Counted from the first letter of the stretch, positions 1 through 7,804 are shown. The stretch is DNA of 64,000 nucleotides from Shewanella sp. MBTL60-112-B2 (GCF_019655055.1 NZ_BPFA01000018.1:1-64000), one strand, 5' to 3'. The notes: generated from the sequence alone by a model not told the origin. A program made the numbers and translations.

Positions 1-69
1 ACATTAAGCCTGTGGCCATGGAAAAAGGATTGCGGCCATACATTTAAGGATAAATAAAAGGAGATCCCT

Positions 70-387
70 ATGTATAAAGTTTTTTTGTCTGTTTTATGTG
101 CTTTTAGTTTATTAATGTTCCCCGCAGCAGAAAGTAAAGCCGCAGAGAAATCACCCTCGCAGCAGCTAGCTAACCAGCCTCAATCTAAGCAATCAGAGCT
201 AATTAAGATCAATAGTGCTACGGCTGAAGAACTCTCTATGCTTAATGGCATAGGAGAAGCTAAGGCTACGGCAATTGTCGAATACCGCCAAACTCATGGT
301 AATTTTAGCTCAGTCGAGCAATTAGCTGACGTAAAAGGGATTGGTGAAAAGTTGATAGAGAAAAATAGAAGCCAATTAAGTCTGTAA
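70..387 (+). CDS. ComEA-like helix-hairpin-helix protein, secreted
   Basis: A 105-residue protein with an N-terminal signal peptide (hydrophobic residues 4-20, Ala-rich cleavage region near 25) and a C-terminal pair of helix-hairpin-helix motifs from about residue 45. The phrases INSATAEELSMLNGIGEAK and VKGIGEKLIEKNR are the two hairpins. In the ComEA family this fold binds double-stranded DNA without sequence specificity, and periplasmic ComEA helps pull transforming DNA through the outer membrane. The length matches the short Gram-negative ComEA proteins. GGAG lies 7 bases before the ATG, and a terminator follows the stop. It stands alone just upstream of ffs. A role in natural transformation is inferred from the family. 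Confidence 0.85.
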   Translation: MYKVFLSVLCAFSLLMFPAAESKAAEKSPSQQLANQPQSKQSELIKINSATAEELSMLNGIGEAKATAIVEYRQTHGNFSSVEQLADVKGIGEKLIEKNRSQLSL

Positions 388-408
388 AAACGAGTAAACT
401 CTCGTCGT

Positions 409-436
409 AAAGGCCCTTTTTTAAGGGCTTTTGTTT
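409..436 (+). terminator. Rho-independent terminator after the ComEA-like gene
   Basis: A GCCCTT/AAGGGC hairpin flanked by A- and T-rich runs lies 22 bases past the stop codon. Confidence 0.8.
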
Positions 437-485
437 ATAGAATCGTCGATTGAACCATATCTTACTAAACTTAGGTGATAATCAC

Positions 486-514
486 TTGATTGCTGGGGAT
501 GCATGATAGATAAT
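486..514 (+). promoter_or_regulatory. Probable sigma-70 promoter of ffs
   Basis: TTGATT (486-491) and GATAAT (509-514) are separated by 17 bases. Transcription would start near 521, about 33 bases before the 5' end of the mature RNA. A processed 5' leader would fit, since E. coli 4.5S RNA is also trimmed from a precursor. A small GGAG/CTCC hairpin (528-540) lies in this leader. The call rests on consensus matching only. Confidence 0.5.
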
Positions 515-553
515 GCAGCCGTTCTTTGGAGTAACACTCCTTAAGAAATTTAT

Positions 554-661
554 GGTGACCCTAGGGTCCCTCCGCAATGATAACTTGTGAACTCGGCCAG
601 GCCTGGAAGGGAGCAACCGCAGCAAGTGACTCATGTGCCGGAGTGCGGCTCTAGGGGAACC
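554..661 (+). ncRNA. ffs: 4.5S signal recognition particle RNA (left, intact copy)
   Basis: This is the RNA that with Ffh forms the bacterial signal recognition particle. The conserved tip is clear: GGCCAGGCCTGGAAGGGAGC (596-615) matches the Ffh-binding GGUCAGGUCCGGAAGGAAGC region of E. coli 4.5S RNA. The following GCAGCAAGTGACTCATGTGCCGG aligns with the E. coli 3' arm. CTCCG (570-574) can pair with CGGAG, and GGTGACCCTAG (554-564) with CTAGGGGAACC (651-661), which gives a closed terminal helix. Bases 572-667 are repeated at 7325-7420. The tyrosine integrase gene begins 70 bases downstream, so this copy marks the left junction (attL) of an integrated element. The exact ends are inferred from pairing. 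Confidence 0.9.
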
Positions 662-667
662 TCCAAA
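572..667 (+). repeat. Left direct repeat (attL) of the ffs-integrated element
   Basis: These 96 bases recur at 7325-7420 with one difference (A at 659, G at 7412). The first 87 bases are identical. Outside this span the two copies share no sequence. The repeat covers most of ffs, as expected for an integrase that recombines within an RNA gene and restores it. The crossover point within the repeat cannot be told. Confidence 0.85.
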
Positions 668-730
668 CTAAAGTCTAATCAAAGGCTTATCTCAGAAAGA
701 CCTCAGGTGATACACTTGGTGGTACACTCG

Positions 731-1981
731 ATGAGAAATAGTTTAGCTAAAACTCCCCCATATTTGTTTCAATCTCGTCATGGCATTTGGTATGCGCGAA
801 TAGTCGTACCCGAAGCTCAACAAAGCTCCCTTGGTAAACGTGAAATCAGAAAGTCGTTAGCGACTAGAGACCGTCTTGAAGCCGTTCGTAAGTCTTGGCA
901 AGTGTTAAGTCAGTTACGTAGTGTTGCTGATGGTAATACTCAAGGCACTACTGAGACGGTTGATACTCAAGCCTGTACGCAAGAAGTCTTAAGACCTGCC
1001 AAGGTTGCTGCTCCCACTATTACTACTCAAAGAAACAACAGTCATTCTAAGCTCCCAAGACTTAGTCAAGTTGTAGAAGAGTTTTGCCAAGAGAAACGTA
1101 AGCAAGGCGCATGGTCACCACACAGTGAGCAGGTTAACCGTCAGACCTATAAAGATATGATTGGTCTTCTAGGCGATATAAGTCTTGAAAAGTTCACACT
1201 GGCTAAGGCATTAGAATACAAACGACACTTCTCATCTAAAGCTGACCTTGCAGTATCTACGGTCAATAAGCGGCTGACTCGAGTCTCGGCACTATTACAG
1301 TGGGCAGCTCTTCATTACGGCATTAACAATCCGATGGTAGGCCTAAGTATTAAAGTGTCGGCAAAGGTTAAAGCCTCTAAGGCTCGAGATGCCTTGAGCG
1401 AGACCAAAATCAAACAGCTATTTAGGGAAATCCCATCGACTACTGAGCATAAGATGCCTTATCGTGCATGGTTACCAAGGCTTGCTGCTTATACTGGCGC
1501 GAGGCTAGGGGAGTTAGCTCAACTATATATAGATGACTTTAGTGTTATTGATGGTTATCCCTGCATTCACATTAGAGCGACACATTCAGATCAGTCCATT
1601 AAGACTGCGACCAGTGAACGTGTCATCCCTATTCACCCTAAGCTAATCGCTATGGGCTTCCTTCAGTTTGTTGATAAGCAACAGGCTAGCGGCCACGAGC
1701 GACTATTCCCAGAACTCAGGAAGATATCGACTCGTGGTTATTCACATCAGGTCTCTAAATGGTTCTACACCTTTAAGCCTAAGTTAGGTTGGGGTGAGCG
1801 AGACACCTTACACGGCATTCGTCATGCTGTGGCTACTCAGCTCAAACATAAAGAGTTTAGCTCTGATATGGTCGCAGGTTTGCTTGGTCATTCTCATGGC
1901 TCGATTACTTTTGACCGCTATGGCAAAGAGTACAAGATAGAGAACATGTTGAAGTTGGTTAAGGCGTTGGATTGGGAGTAA
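731..1981 (+). CDS. Tyrosine recombinase, integrase of the ffs element
   Basis: A phage-type integrase of 416 residues. The N-terminal part (YLFQSRHGIWYARIVVP, from residue 11) resembles the DUF6538-like arm-binding region of phage integrases, a core-binding SAM-like segment spans about 108-205, and the catalytic domain follows. The active-site set is visible: Arg258 (TGARLGEL), probable Lys291, His361-x-x-Arg364 (HGIRH), His387 (GLLGHSHG) and nucleophile Tyr397 (DRYGK). An ATG at 731 preceded by GGTGG is preferred over an in-frame ATG at 587, because 587 lies inside ffs and the extra 48 residues look non-coding. Its position beside one ffs repeat indicates that it made the insertion. Readthrough from the ffs promoter may contribute to its expression. 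Confidence 0.93.
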   Translation: MRNSLAKTPPYLFQSRHGIWYARIVVPEAQQSSLGKREIRKSLATRDRLEAVRKSWQVLSQLRSVADGNTQGTTETVDTQACTQEVLRPAKVAAPTITTQRNNSHSKLPRLSQVVEEFCQEKRKQGAWSPHSEQVNRQTYKDMIGLLGDISLEKFTLAKALEYKRHFSSKADLAVSTVNKRLTRVSALLQWAALHYGINNPMVGLSIKVSAKVKASKARDALSETKIKQLFREIPSTTEHKMPYRAWLPRLAAYTGARLGELAQLYIDDFSVIDGYPCIHIRATHSDQSIKTATSERVIPIHPKLIAMGFLQFVDKQQASGHERLFPELRKISTRGYSHQVSKWFYTFKPKLGWGERDTLHGIRHAVATQLKHKEFSSDMVAGLLGHSHGSITFDRYGKEYKIENMLKLVKALDWE

Positions 1982-2019
1982 AGAAAGGTTTGAGTATTGA
2001 TTTAAGGTTACTAGTCTAT

Positions 2020-3285
2020 TTAAGCCAGCACTTTAATATCAGACTCATTTAACCAACACTTAAACAACTTTCGCATGCGAGGGCATACAATAAACAAGTG
2101 CATAGGTTCACCTTTTCGTATACAACCACGCCATATGAGCTGGAGCATTTCTGCTAAGGCATATCTGTCTTTGTCGAAAGCAACTCCTTTGTTTTTACAG
2201 TGGTTATAAATAGCAGGGTTTTCAAATTTGCTCAGTGCATAGATTACAGCTGTCTTGTCAGCATAATCGTTAGTCGCTCTGCAAGTTGAAGCGACCCAAA
2301 GTGCTTTGGTGTACTTTGCTCCTTTGGCTTGTGCTTTTCCTGACTTGATATGTTGACCATTTTTATCCTTATAATCCCAGTTTGCCTTTGGGCAAGTAAT
2401 GAGAATATTTTCAGACGTTAGCTTTCTGTTGGTCACAAAGCTTGTAACCATAGCGGAAAGAGGCTTGATGACTGCCGGTCGTGCTTTACTCCACCATGTT
2501 TGAGTTAGAGAGGCTCGAGTATCCTTTTGGGGTTCAAATAGCTTGATGTTGTCACGGGCTATCTGTTTGAGTTCACTTTCATTGCGCATTAAAGCAAGCT
2601 CATGGGTAATATTCTTTGGCTTGATGTTATGAATATGACAATAGTGGGCAAAAATGGTGCCATCCCATAGGTAGGTCATACAGATAACTTCTTCAAAGGA
2701 AGATAGGATACTGATTGGATACTGGTGTATGAGGGTTTCACCACCGATCAAGTACAAGCTTTGGTTACAACAGTCCTCTGCAAGTGCTTTCTCTCTTGCG
2801 TCATCAATAGCAGCAATAGGGAAGCTCGCACAGTTCCAAGTTATAAGGCCGTCAGCCGCTACAGATAAGGCTTCCGACTCTATCAAGGTTCTAAGTCGAT
2901 GGCGTCCAAGAGGCGGAGGAACTTTGATTGCCTCCACTGCTTCATCTATGACAAGGATGTAGCCCGCAGCATTAATCTCGTCAGCATCAGAGTGACTGAG
3001 ATTTTGGAGTGTTGCATGTGTAGTGACCACATTATATCCATTGAGTATTAGATCCATGAACGAGTCCTTTTTGCTTCGACCCATAGATGTTGGTTGTTTA
3101 AAGTTTAGCTCTGGGCAGTCTTGTTGAAAGCGTTCGAGTTCAGATAGAAGAGGGGAGACATACACAAACTTTGAGGCTAGTGCGTTGTCCTTCATGTATT
3201 GCTGAATGGCAGTGCTCTTTCCTGCGCCCATCATCGCATCTACGACTTTTAAATTGACTGTATGTTGCGTGGTATTAGTTTTCAT
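2020..3285 (-). CDS. P-loop ATPase, superfamily 2 helicase-like, element-encoded
   Basis: About 421 residues from the ATG at 3285; an in-frame GTG at 3318 would add 11. Helicase-like motifs appear in order: Walker A AMMGAGKSTA (residues 18-27), a motif Ia-like YVSPLLSELERF (about 42-53), TTHATLQNL (88-96), Walker B LVIDEA (111-116), and a C-terminal QLIWRGCIRKGE that resembles the Q-x-x-R-x-x-R motif VI. Such compact ATPases occur in phages and integrative elements, where some act as origin-binding or replication helicases. No partner primase or clear origin is seen here. The gene runs convergently toward the integrase, only 38 bases away. The family is not recognised with certainty; ATPase activity is well supported and a helicase role is inferred. 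Confidence 0.65.
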   Translation of the reverse strand: MKTNTTQHTVNLKVVDAMMGAGKSTAIQQYMKDNALASKFVYVSPLLSELERFQQDCPELNFKQPTSMGRSKKDSFMDLILNGYNVVTTHATLQNLSHSDADEINAAGYILVIDEAVEAIKVPPPLGRHRLRTLIESEALSVAADGLITWNCASFPIAAIDDAREKALAEDCCNQSLYLIGGETLIHQYPISILSSFEEVICMTYLWDGTIFAHYCHIHNIKPKNITHELALMRNESELKQIARDNIKLFEPQKDTRASLTQTWWSKARPAVIKPLSAMVTSFVTNRKLTSENILITCPKANWDYKDKNGQHIKSGKAQAKGAKYTKALWVASTCRATNDYADKTAVIYALSKFENPAIYNHCKNKGVAFDKDRYALAEMLQLIWRGCIRKGEPMHLFIVCPRMRKLFKCWLNESDIKVLA

Positions 3286-3318
3286 ATGGTTGTATCCATT
3301 AAGTTTAAGTAAGGGCAC

Positions 3319-4132
3319 TCATCAAGTCCCATCCACACAAAGGCCAAACAGCAAAGGATACTTCCTAAGTGTGGTCTCGAGTGAATGCGCTTAATTAAAT
3401 GCTGTTTGGGTTATAGGTCTTGGGTTACCTTGGTGTTGGTTGAGGTTGCCGTGATTTGAAGGCACGACAACAGGGATTAAATTGACTCTGGTAAGACAGA
3501 GCGACTCTTGTCCTTTAGTCCGCTTTGAGGGTGTATTTTCGTTTCGCAATCTCTATGGCTATCTAGGAAAGAGCACCATTAGAGTACAGGTTAATTAGGT
3601 GTTGCTGATATTGGCCGCACCGCTAAGTAATATCCTTTAGTTGTCAGACCAAAGTTTCAAGTTTCTTAACGGAGACCTACTTTTAGTTATTTACAAACAG
3701 TCACTTACGAAGTCGTTATGCTGGTTGTCGCAATAAAGCAGCATACAAGGCTAAAGACCACTAAGTAATGGACTTAAGTTAAGGTGACTCAGGAAAAGGA
3801 AATAATAAAATTGCTTAGGATAGTATTTCACTTAGCTAGACTTAAGACATTGGTTATTAGATATGTAGACTCATCTAACTGGGACAAGTCTGTTAGCTGG
3901 TTTATATTCTTCTACCTATAGTCGTACTGGAGGTGTGCTTTTAGTTCTATCTATAGTCCGTAAACATCTACAAAATACTGAACTTTAGAGGCTTATTATT
4001 GCTGTAGACACGACTAAAACAGGTAGCCACAGACAGATAAGCATTTAAAGATCTTAAAGGATCTTGAGTGGCTCATTATGCCTTATGGCTACCATTGTAC
4101 TAAGCGAGGTCTAACGTGCCTCTACGGATCAT
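3319..4132. other. Long non-coding stretch inside the element
   Basis: About 810 bases with no convincing reading frame and no tRNA-like fold noticed. Small direct repeats are visible: CTATAGTC at about 3917 and again at about 3951, and GATCTTAAAGGATCTT near 4050. It lies between the helicase-like gene and the serine recombinase, both read leftward, so it holds at least the promoter of the ATPase gene. An origin of replication, a small RNA or decayed cargo are all possible; none can be shown. Confidence 0.4.
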
Positions 4133-4714
4133 TTAGAGGGCTTGTAGTTCCTTATTCCAGTGCCTCTTGATGGTTGCTAATGATAGACCTAGCACTTGAG
4201 CTGCCTTGGCTTGGGATAGACCATCGGCTCTAGCTTTGAGCACTGATTGAGTCGTACCTTTTGCTACTGGGCGGCCTAAGGTTTTACCCTCGGCTTTAGC
4301 TCTCGCAAGACCCTCTTGTGTTCTCTCGATAATCCTAGACTTCTCGAACTCAGCAAAGGCAGTCATAAGGCTAAGCATGAGCTTTCCCTCTGGAGTGCTT
4401 AGGTCTGATACAGGCAGGTCTAACGATTGTACTGAGACCCCTTTCTCTGTCAGCATCTTAATGGTTTGAAGCACATCAATAGCGTCTCGTCCTAAGCGGT
4501 CAAGCTTCAAGACTACCAGTCTGTCACCAGCCTCAAGCTTGTGGTCGACTAGTTCCTTAAAGGCTGGACGAGCCATAGCTGCGACACCACCAGATATAGA
4601 TTCACTTATGATGCGAGTATCCAGTAGGTCAGCGACTCTCTCCTTAAGCTGGTGGGCTTGTGTTTCAGCGTTCTGCTCAACGGTAGATACACGACAGTAT
4701 GCAAAGGTTCTCAT
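4133..4714 (-). CDS. Serine recombinase (resolvase/invertase family)
   Basis: A 193-residue small serine recombinase of the Tn3 resolvase/DNA invertase type. FAYCRVST near the N-terminus carries the catalytic serine (residue 10), followed by LVVLKLDRLGRDAIDVL and the EFEKSRIIERTQEGLARAKAEGKTLGRP segment with the conserved arginine region. A C-terminal helix-turn-helix (GLSQAKAAQVLGLSLATIKRHW) completes the family layout. An ATG at 4714 is chosen because MRTFAYCRVST is the usual N-terminus; an in-frame start at 4756 would add 14 unlikely residues. The element therefore has two different recombinases. Repeated GTGTCA motifs begin 21 bases upstream and could be its binding sites. It may resolve multimers or invert DNA; the real substrate is not seen. 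Confidence 0.9.
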   Translation of the reverse strand: MRTFAYCRVSTVEQNAETQAHQLKERVADLLDTRIISESISGGVAAMARPAFKELVDHKLEAGDRLVVLKLDRLGRDAIDVLQTIKMLTEKGVSVQSLDLPVSDLSTPEGKLMLSLMTAFAEFEKSRIIERTQEGLARAKAEGKTLGRPVAKGTTQSVLKARADGLSQAKAAQVLGLSLATIKRHWNKELQAL

Positions 4715-4734
4715 TAGGTTAGTCTCAGTGGGTG

Positions 4735-4827
4735 GTGTCATAAACGGTGTCAACAATAATCTTGAGTGTCATTAATGTCAACGGGTAATTTGTTGATACC
4801 TGCTGGCGGTCACTTATGATGGTGTCA
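4735..4827. repeat. Cluster of GTGTCA motifs, possible serine-recombinase sites
   Basis: GTGTCA occurs at 4735, 4747, 4766 and 4822, with a related ATGTCA at 4775. Resolvase half-sites typically begin with TGTC followed by an AT-rich stretch. The cluster lies directly before the recombinase start, where res sites and auto-regulatory operators usually sit. A CTTCTTTA/TAAAGAAG inverted repeat (4852-4859 and 4888-4895) lies just beyond. Confidence 0.35.
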
Positions 4828-4958
4828 TCTAACGATGGTTTGTTGCTACTACTTCTTTAAAATCAATAGTATTCTTTAATACCGTAATAAAGAAGACGCT
4901 TTGTGATTCATTAGCCTCATGCTACTTTGAGTCGATAACTAAAGAGTGGATAAGTGAT

Positions 4959-6428
4959 ATGAGTTTGCAAGAAAGTGTTGTTAAAGATGTTCCGGCCTTT
5001 AAACCTGAAGCAGCTGTTACAAATAGCTACGACAAAGCTATAGCTGAACTGGAAATAACTATTAATAGGCAGTACTTCAAGATAGATCGTGACTCAAAGT
5101 TCATAGTGCATCAAGGCGTTGTTGACCCTAATGAAGATACTTCAATGTTGGCGGAAAAACTACAACGAACAAATTATGAAATAGCGGCATTGAAAGGTGA
5201 GTTTATTATCCTTTTCAAATCGCCATATTTTGTATCAAAAGTGGTCTGTAATGAGCTTCTTCGTCCAACCAGTAAGGGCAATGCGTTAAGAATCATTTCG
5301 AGTCGCTTTGTTGAAAGGAAAGTAGCAACGTCGACTAAGGATGAATGGAGAAGTGGCGGGCTGGGGCGTTTTCCGATATATGACATTAATGAAACTATTT
5401 ATGGATTAATTCTCCCTAAGAATCTCCATTTGGATTACGCATTTGCTATCGAATTCGAGACATACTTTGGTGATGAGCAAAGAGCCAACTCTATTATTGA
5501 AGCTAATAAAGAAGTTGCTTTAGAAGCTAATATTTTAACTAAAACTCTAACTACTAAAGTAAATGAAGTAAATGAGTTCCTTGAGGAGCAGATGCTTGTT
5601 TATAAATCTCATACGGAAAATATGGAGGCAATACTAAAAGAACAAGATAGGGTTGAAAATAGCATCGGCACAAGTAAAGATACTCTTGCACGAATTAAGT
5701 CTGATATTGAGAAAGTAACTAATGAGTATGAGACAAAACTTACTCAAAGAGATAATTTATTAGGGTCTTATGAACAGCTAGTTTTAGAAGTTGAAGCTCG
5801 TAAAAATCAGATAAATACAAGCAAAGAAGAGTATCATGGAGTGGTTAGTTTACTTGATGAGGGAAGAGATGAATTAAGTGCTCTTCGAGATGAGCTTGCT
5901 AGTGTTAAGGCAGACATAAATGTTACGACTTTAGACATGAAAGGTTTTTCTAATGAGACTAAAAGTCAGTTAAGCATTTACTTCAAACTTACTATGGTAG
6001 CTATATTCTTCTTAGCGTCAGTATTTATACATTTATATACTAATGCTCAAAGTCTTATCGATTTAATAAAAGATGCTCCTAATGTTTCTGTTTGGAATAT
6101 CCTACTTAGTCGATTGCCTCTTGTTACTGCGACAACCCTAATCATTGGCACTCTCTCTGCCTTACTTTTTTATTTAGTGAATAACATTATTTCAGTGAAT
6201 GATGGAAAGATGAAGATGCTTAAAGCTTCTATATTAGCCGAGCAAATTACAGGCTCATTACCTAAGCAAGGAATGTCGGATGAAGAGATTAGGGATTACA
6301 AGCGGAATACTAAGATTGAACTAGTTACGAGTATATTCACTGGTGAAAATAATAAAGTTCAAGTAGACAACCAACAAAGTCTCCTTAAGCAATTTGCTGA
6401 ATTAGTTGAGTTGATCAAGAAAGGTTAA
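4959..6428 (+). CDS. Coiled-coil protein with two transmembrane segments, unknown function
   Basis: I do not recognise the family. The 489-residue product has an N-terminal globular region (about 1-175), a long charged stretch predicted as coiled coil (about 175-335, rich in E, K, L and N), two hydrophobic segments (about 342-361 and 384-409) and a cytoplasmic-looking tail of 80 residues. There is no signal peptide, so a topology with both ends in the cytoplasm is likely. No nuclease, NTPase or kinase motif is visible. It is the first of two cargo genes between the serine recombinase and the right ffs repeat. Membrane proteins with coiled coils paired with a small cytosolic partner are a recurring design in abortive-infection systems; that role is inference. 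The ribosome site is weak. Confidence 0.6.
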   Translation: MSLQESVVKDVPAFKPEAAVTNSYDKAIAELEITINRQYFKIDRDSKFIVHQGVVDPNEDTSMLAEKLQRTNYEIAALKGEFIILFKSPYFVSKVVCNELLRPTSKGNALRIISSRFVERKVATSTKDEWRSGGLGRFPIYDINETIYGLILPKNLHLDYAFAIEFETYFGDEQRANSIIEANKEVALEANILTKTLTTKVNEVNEFLEEQMLVYKSHTENMEAILKEQDRVENSIGTSKDTLARIKSDIEKVTNEYETKLTQRDNLLGSYEQLVLEVEARKNQINTSKEEYHGVVSLLDEGRDELSALRDELASVKADINVTTLDMKGFSNETKSQLSIYFKLTMVAIFFLASVFIHLYTNAQSLIDLIKDAPNVSVWNILLSRLPLVTATTLIIGTLSALLFYLVNNIISVNDGKMKMLKASILAEQITGSLPKQGMSDEEIRDYKRNTKIELVTSIFTGENNKVQVDNQQSLLKQFAELVELIKKG

Positions 6429-6463
6429 GTCAATTAGCAGTAGAGGTCGTTATTGTTTTTTTA

Positions 6464-6477
6464 GGGGGGGGAGGGGG
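6464..6477 (+). repeat. Poly-G tract between the two cargo genes
   Basis: Eight G, an A, then five G follow a run of seven T. Homopolymer runs of this length are prone to slippage. It lies 36 bases after the coiled-coil gene and 22 bases before the -35 of a possible promoter for the next gene. Confidence 0.7.
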
Positions 6478-6498
6478 ATAGTTCTGAAAGACTTAACC

Positions 6499-6528
6499 TT
6501 AAGAAGCCTCACACATTTTTATTATAAT
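6499..6528 (+). promoter_or_regulatory. Possible promoter of the HEPN-like gene
   Basis: TTAAGA (6499-6504) and TATAAT (6523-6528) are 18 bases apart. The -10 is a perfect consensus match and the -35 is weak. The start codon follows 17 bases downstream, so any leader would be short. Confidence 0.4.
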
Positions 6529-6545
6529 TTAAGAGCTTAAAGCAA

Positions 6546-7172
6546 ATGAATGAGTTGAAAACATTAATAGATGAAGAGGGTGATTATAGGTTTTCAAAAG
6601 GCGGCCGAATCCTTAATAGCCGTAAACTGGACTCCGTGAGAGCACGCAGAGTAAAGGAATGTGCGTTGATTTATACTGAATTAGCGGATGTTATACACTG
6701 GCTGCAAGAGTTACAGAAACTAACAATGGAAACACCTCAAAATGTAGCATCTAAAACAGTCGAGTCTGAAGCAATAGCAAGGCTTTCGAGGGCTTACTTC
6801 ACATCAGCATGTATTACATATTTTAAATTTTTTACACATGGCCATGGGATGTCGGTAAAAGTCGACGCCAATAAGCTCTACTCTCATCAACAGTTGGATA
6901 TACATAATAATATCGAGAGATTAAGACATAAATTAATGGCGCATATTGATAGTACTGATGACTTTACTCATGAGCTATTTGCAATTGAAGACCCTATCAA
7001 AGAGTATTGCCCTTCAATTGTCCCAGTTTTCTTTAGGACTAACCACTTTAATGAAGAAAAATTAGCAGAGTTTATAGATTTAGTGACTTTCTTGCATGAT
7101 CATTTTGTCAAACAGTATGAGCAAAGTGGACATAGTTTAATGGACGAAGTGTTTGGATCTAAATCTAGCTAA
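6546..7172 (+). CDS. Small protein with HEPN-like motif, unknown function
   Basis: A 208-residue, probably all-helical soluble protein with no signal peptide. The segment IERLRHKLMAHIDS (about 123-136) contains Arg127-x5-His133, which fits the R-x4-6-H signature of HEPN domains, many of which are RNases in toxin-antitoxin and abortive-infection systems. A second feature is an aromatic-rich helix (SRAYFTSACITYFKFF, about 81-96). It follows the coiled-coil membrane protein by 117 bases and is the last gene before the right ffs repeat, the usual cargo position in an integrative element. RNase activity and a joint function with the upstream gene are inference; the motif is short and could be coincidental. 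Confidence 0.55.
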   Translation: MNELKTLIDEEGDYRFSKGGRILNSRKLDSVRARRVKECALIYTELADVIHWLQELQKLTMETPQNVASKTVESEAIARLSRAYFTSACITYFKFFTHGHGMSVKVDANKLYSHQQLDIHNNIERLRHKLMAHIDSTDDFTHELFAIEDPIKEYCPSIVPVFFRTNHFNEEKLAEFIDLVTFLHDHFVKQYEQSGHSLMDEVFGSKSS

Positions 7173-7324
7173 AGCTAGGCAATTTGAGTATATAAAGTTA
7201 TATTTTAGAGAGTTATGCAGGTTGCTGTCGCCCTTTATTAGTGGTACATATAGTGAAACATTAACGACTTAACCCAACTTGGGTCATTTCTGAACTAGTT
7301 AATGGATGCTTACCTCGCATCCCC

Positions 7325-7420
7325 CCGCAATGATAACTTGTGAACTCGGCCAGGCCTGGAAGGGAGCAACCGCAGCAAGTGACTCATGTGCCGGAGTGCG
7401 GCTCTAGGGGAGCCTCCAAA
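7325..7420 (+). pseudogene. ffs: Right ffs copy (attR), 5' end lost
   Basis: The conserved SRP RNA core is fully identical to the left copy (87 of 87 bases from CCGCAATG). The upstream sequence is different and forms its own hairpin (GGATGC/GCATCC, 7304-7322) instead of pairing with the 3' arm. The pairing partner of CGGAG becomes CCCCG, which adds a mismatch. No clear promoter is seen. It is therefore read as the element-side duplicate with the original chromosomal 3' end. Downstream, GGGGAG/CTCCCC (7407-7427) followed by GTTT looks like the original terminator hairpin. Confidence 0.75.
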
Positions 7421-7564
7421 ACTCCCCCGTTTAGAAATAACTCTCTGATTTTACATAATATTTTAACTGACCTTTTCAGTTTTAACCTGTAAATCGGCCT
7501 ACTTGTACAATTCGTGTGTACCACCTCATCTGAAACGACTGGCTTTGCTTGCACAATATAGCTT

Positions 7565-7670
7565 TAATGATTTAACAGGAAACTTGGTGCGGAAGGGAGC
7601 CCCCGCAGCAAGCGACTCATCATGTGGCTTATATAATCAATGTGTGGCTATTGGCGGCTTTCAAAACTCC
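7565..7670 (+). pseudogene. Decayed third ffs-like remnant
   Basis: GGAAGGGAGC (7591-7600), CCGCAGCAAG (7603-7612), GACTCAT and ATGTG follow in the same order as in ffs with small insertions and substitutions. CAAAACTCC and TCTGATTTTA follow, as they do after the right ffs copy. The Ffh-binding loop side is disrupted, so it should not be functional. It suggests an earlier insertion or duplication at this locus. Confidence 0.6.
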
Positions 7671-7804
7671 TCAGCTTATATGTACATATTATAGTAAGTA
7701 TCTGATTTTAAAATTGGCATCACACTTTAAGCAAACTGCTTGCAAGCTATGCGCTGTGACTCACTACTTGTTTTTATCCTATATTTTTTAGAATACATTA
7801 ACCG

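Noticed and set aside
587..730. Upstream extension of the integrase reading frame
   Set aside because: The added 48 codons lie within ffs and its 3' flank and do not resemble an integrase N-terminus; ATG 731 has a ribosome site.
7503..7694. 63-codon frame after the right ffs copy
   Set aside because: It spans the decayed ffs remnant, has no ribosome site and no recognisable content.
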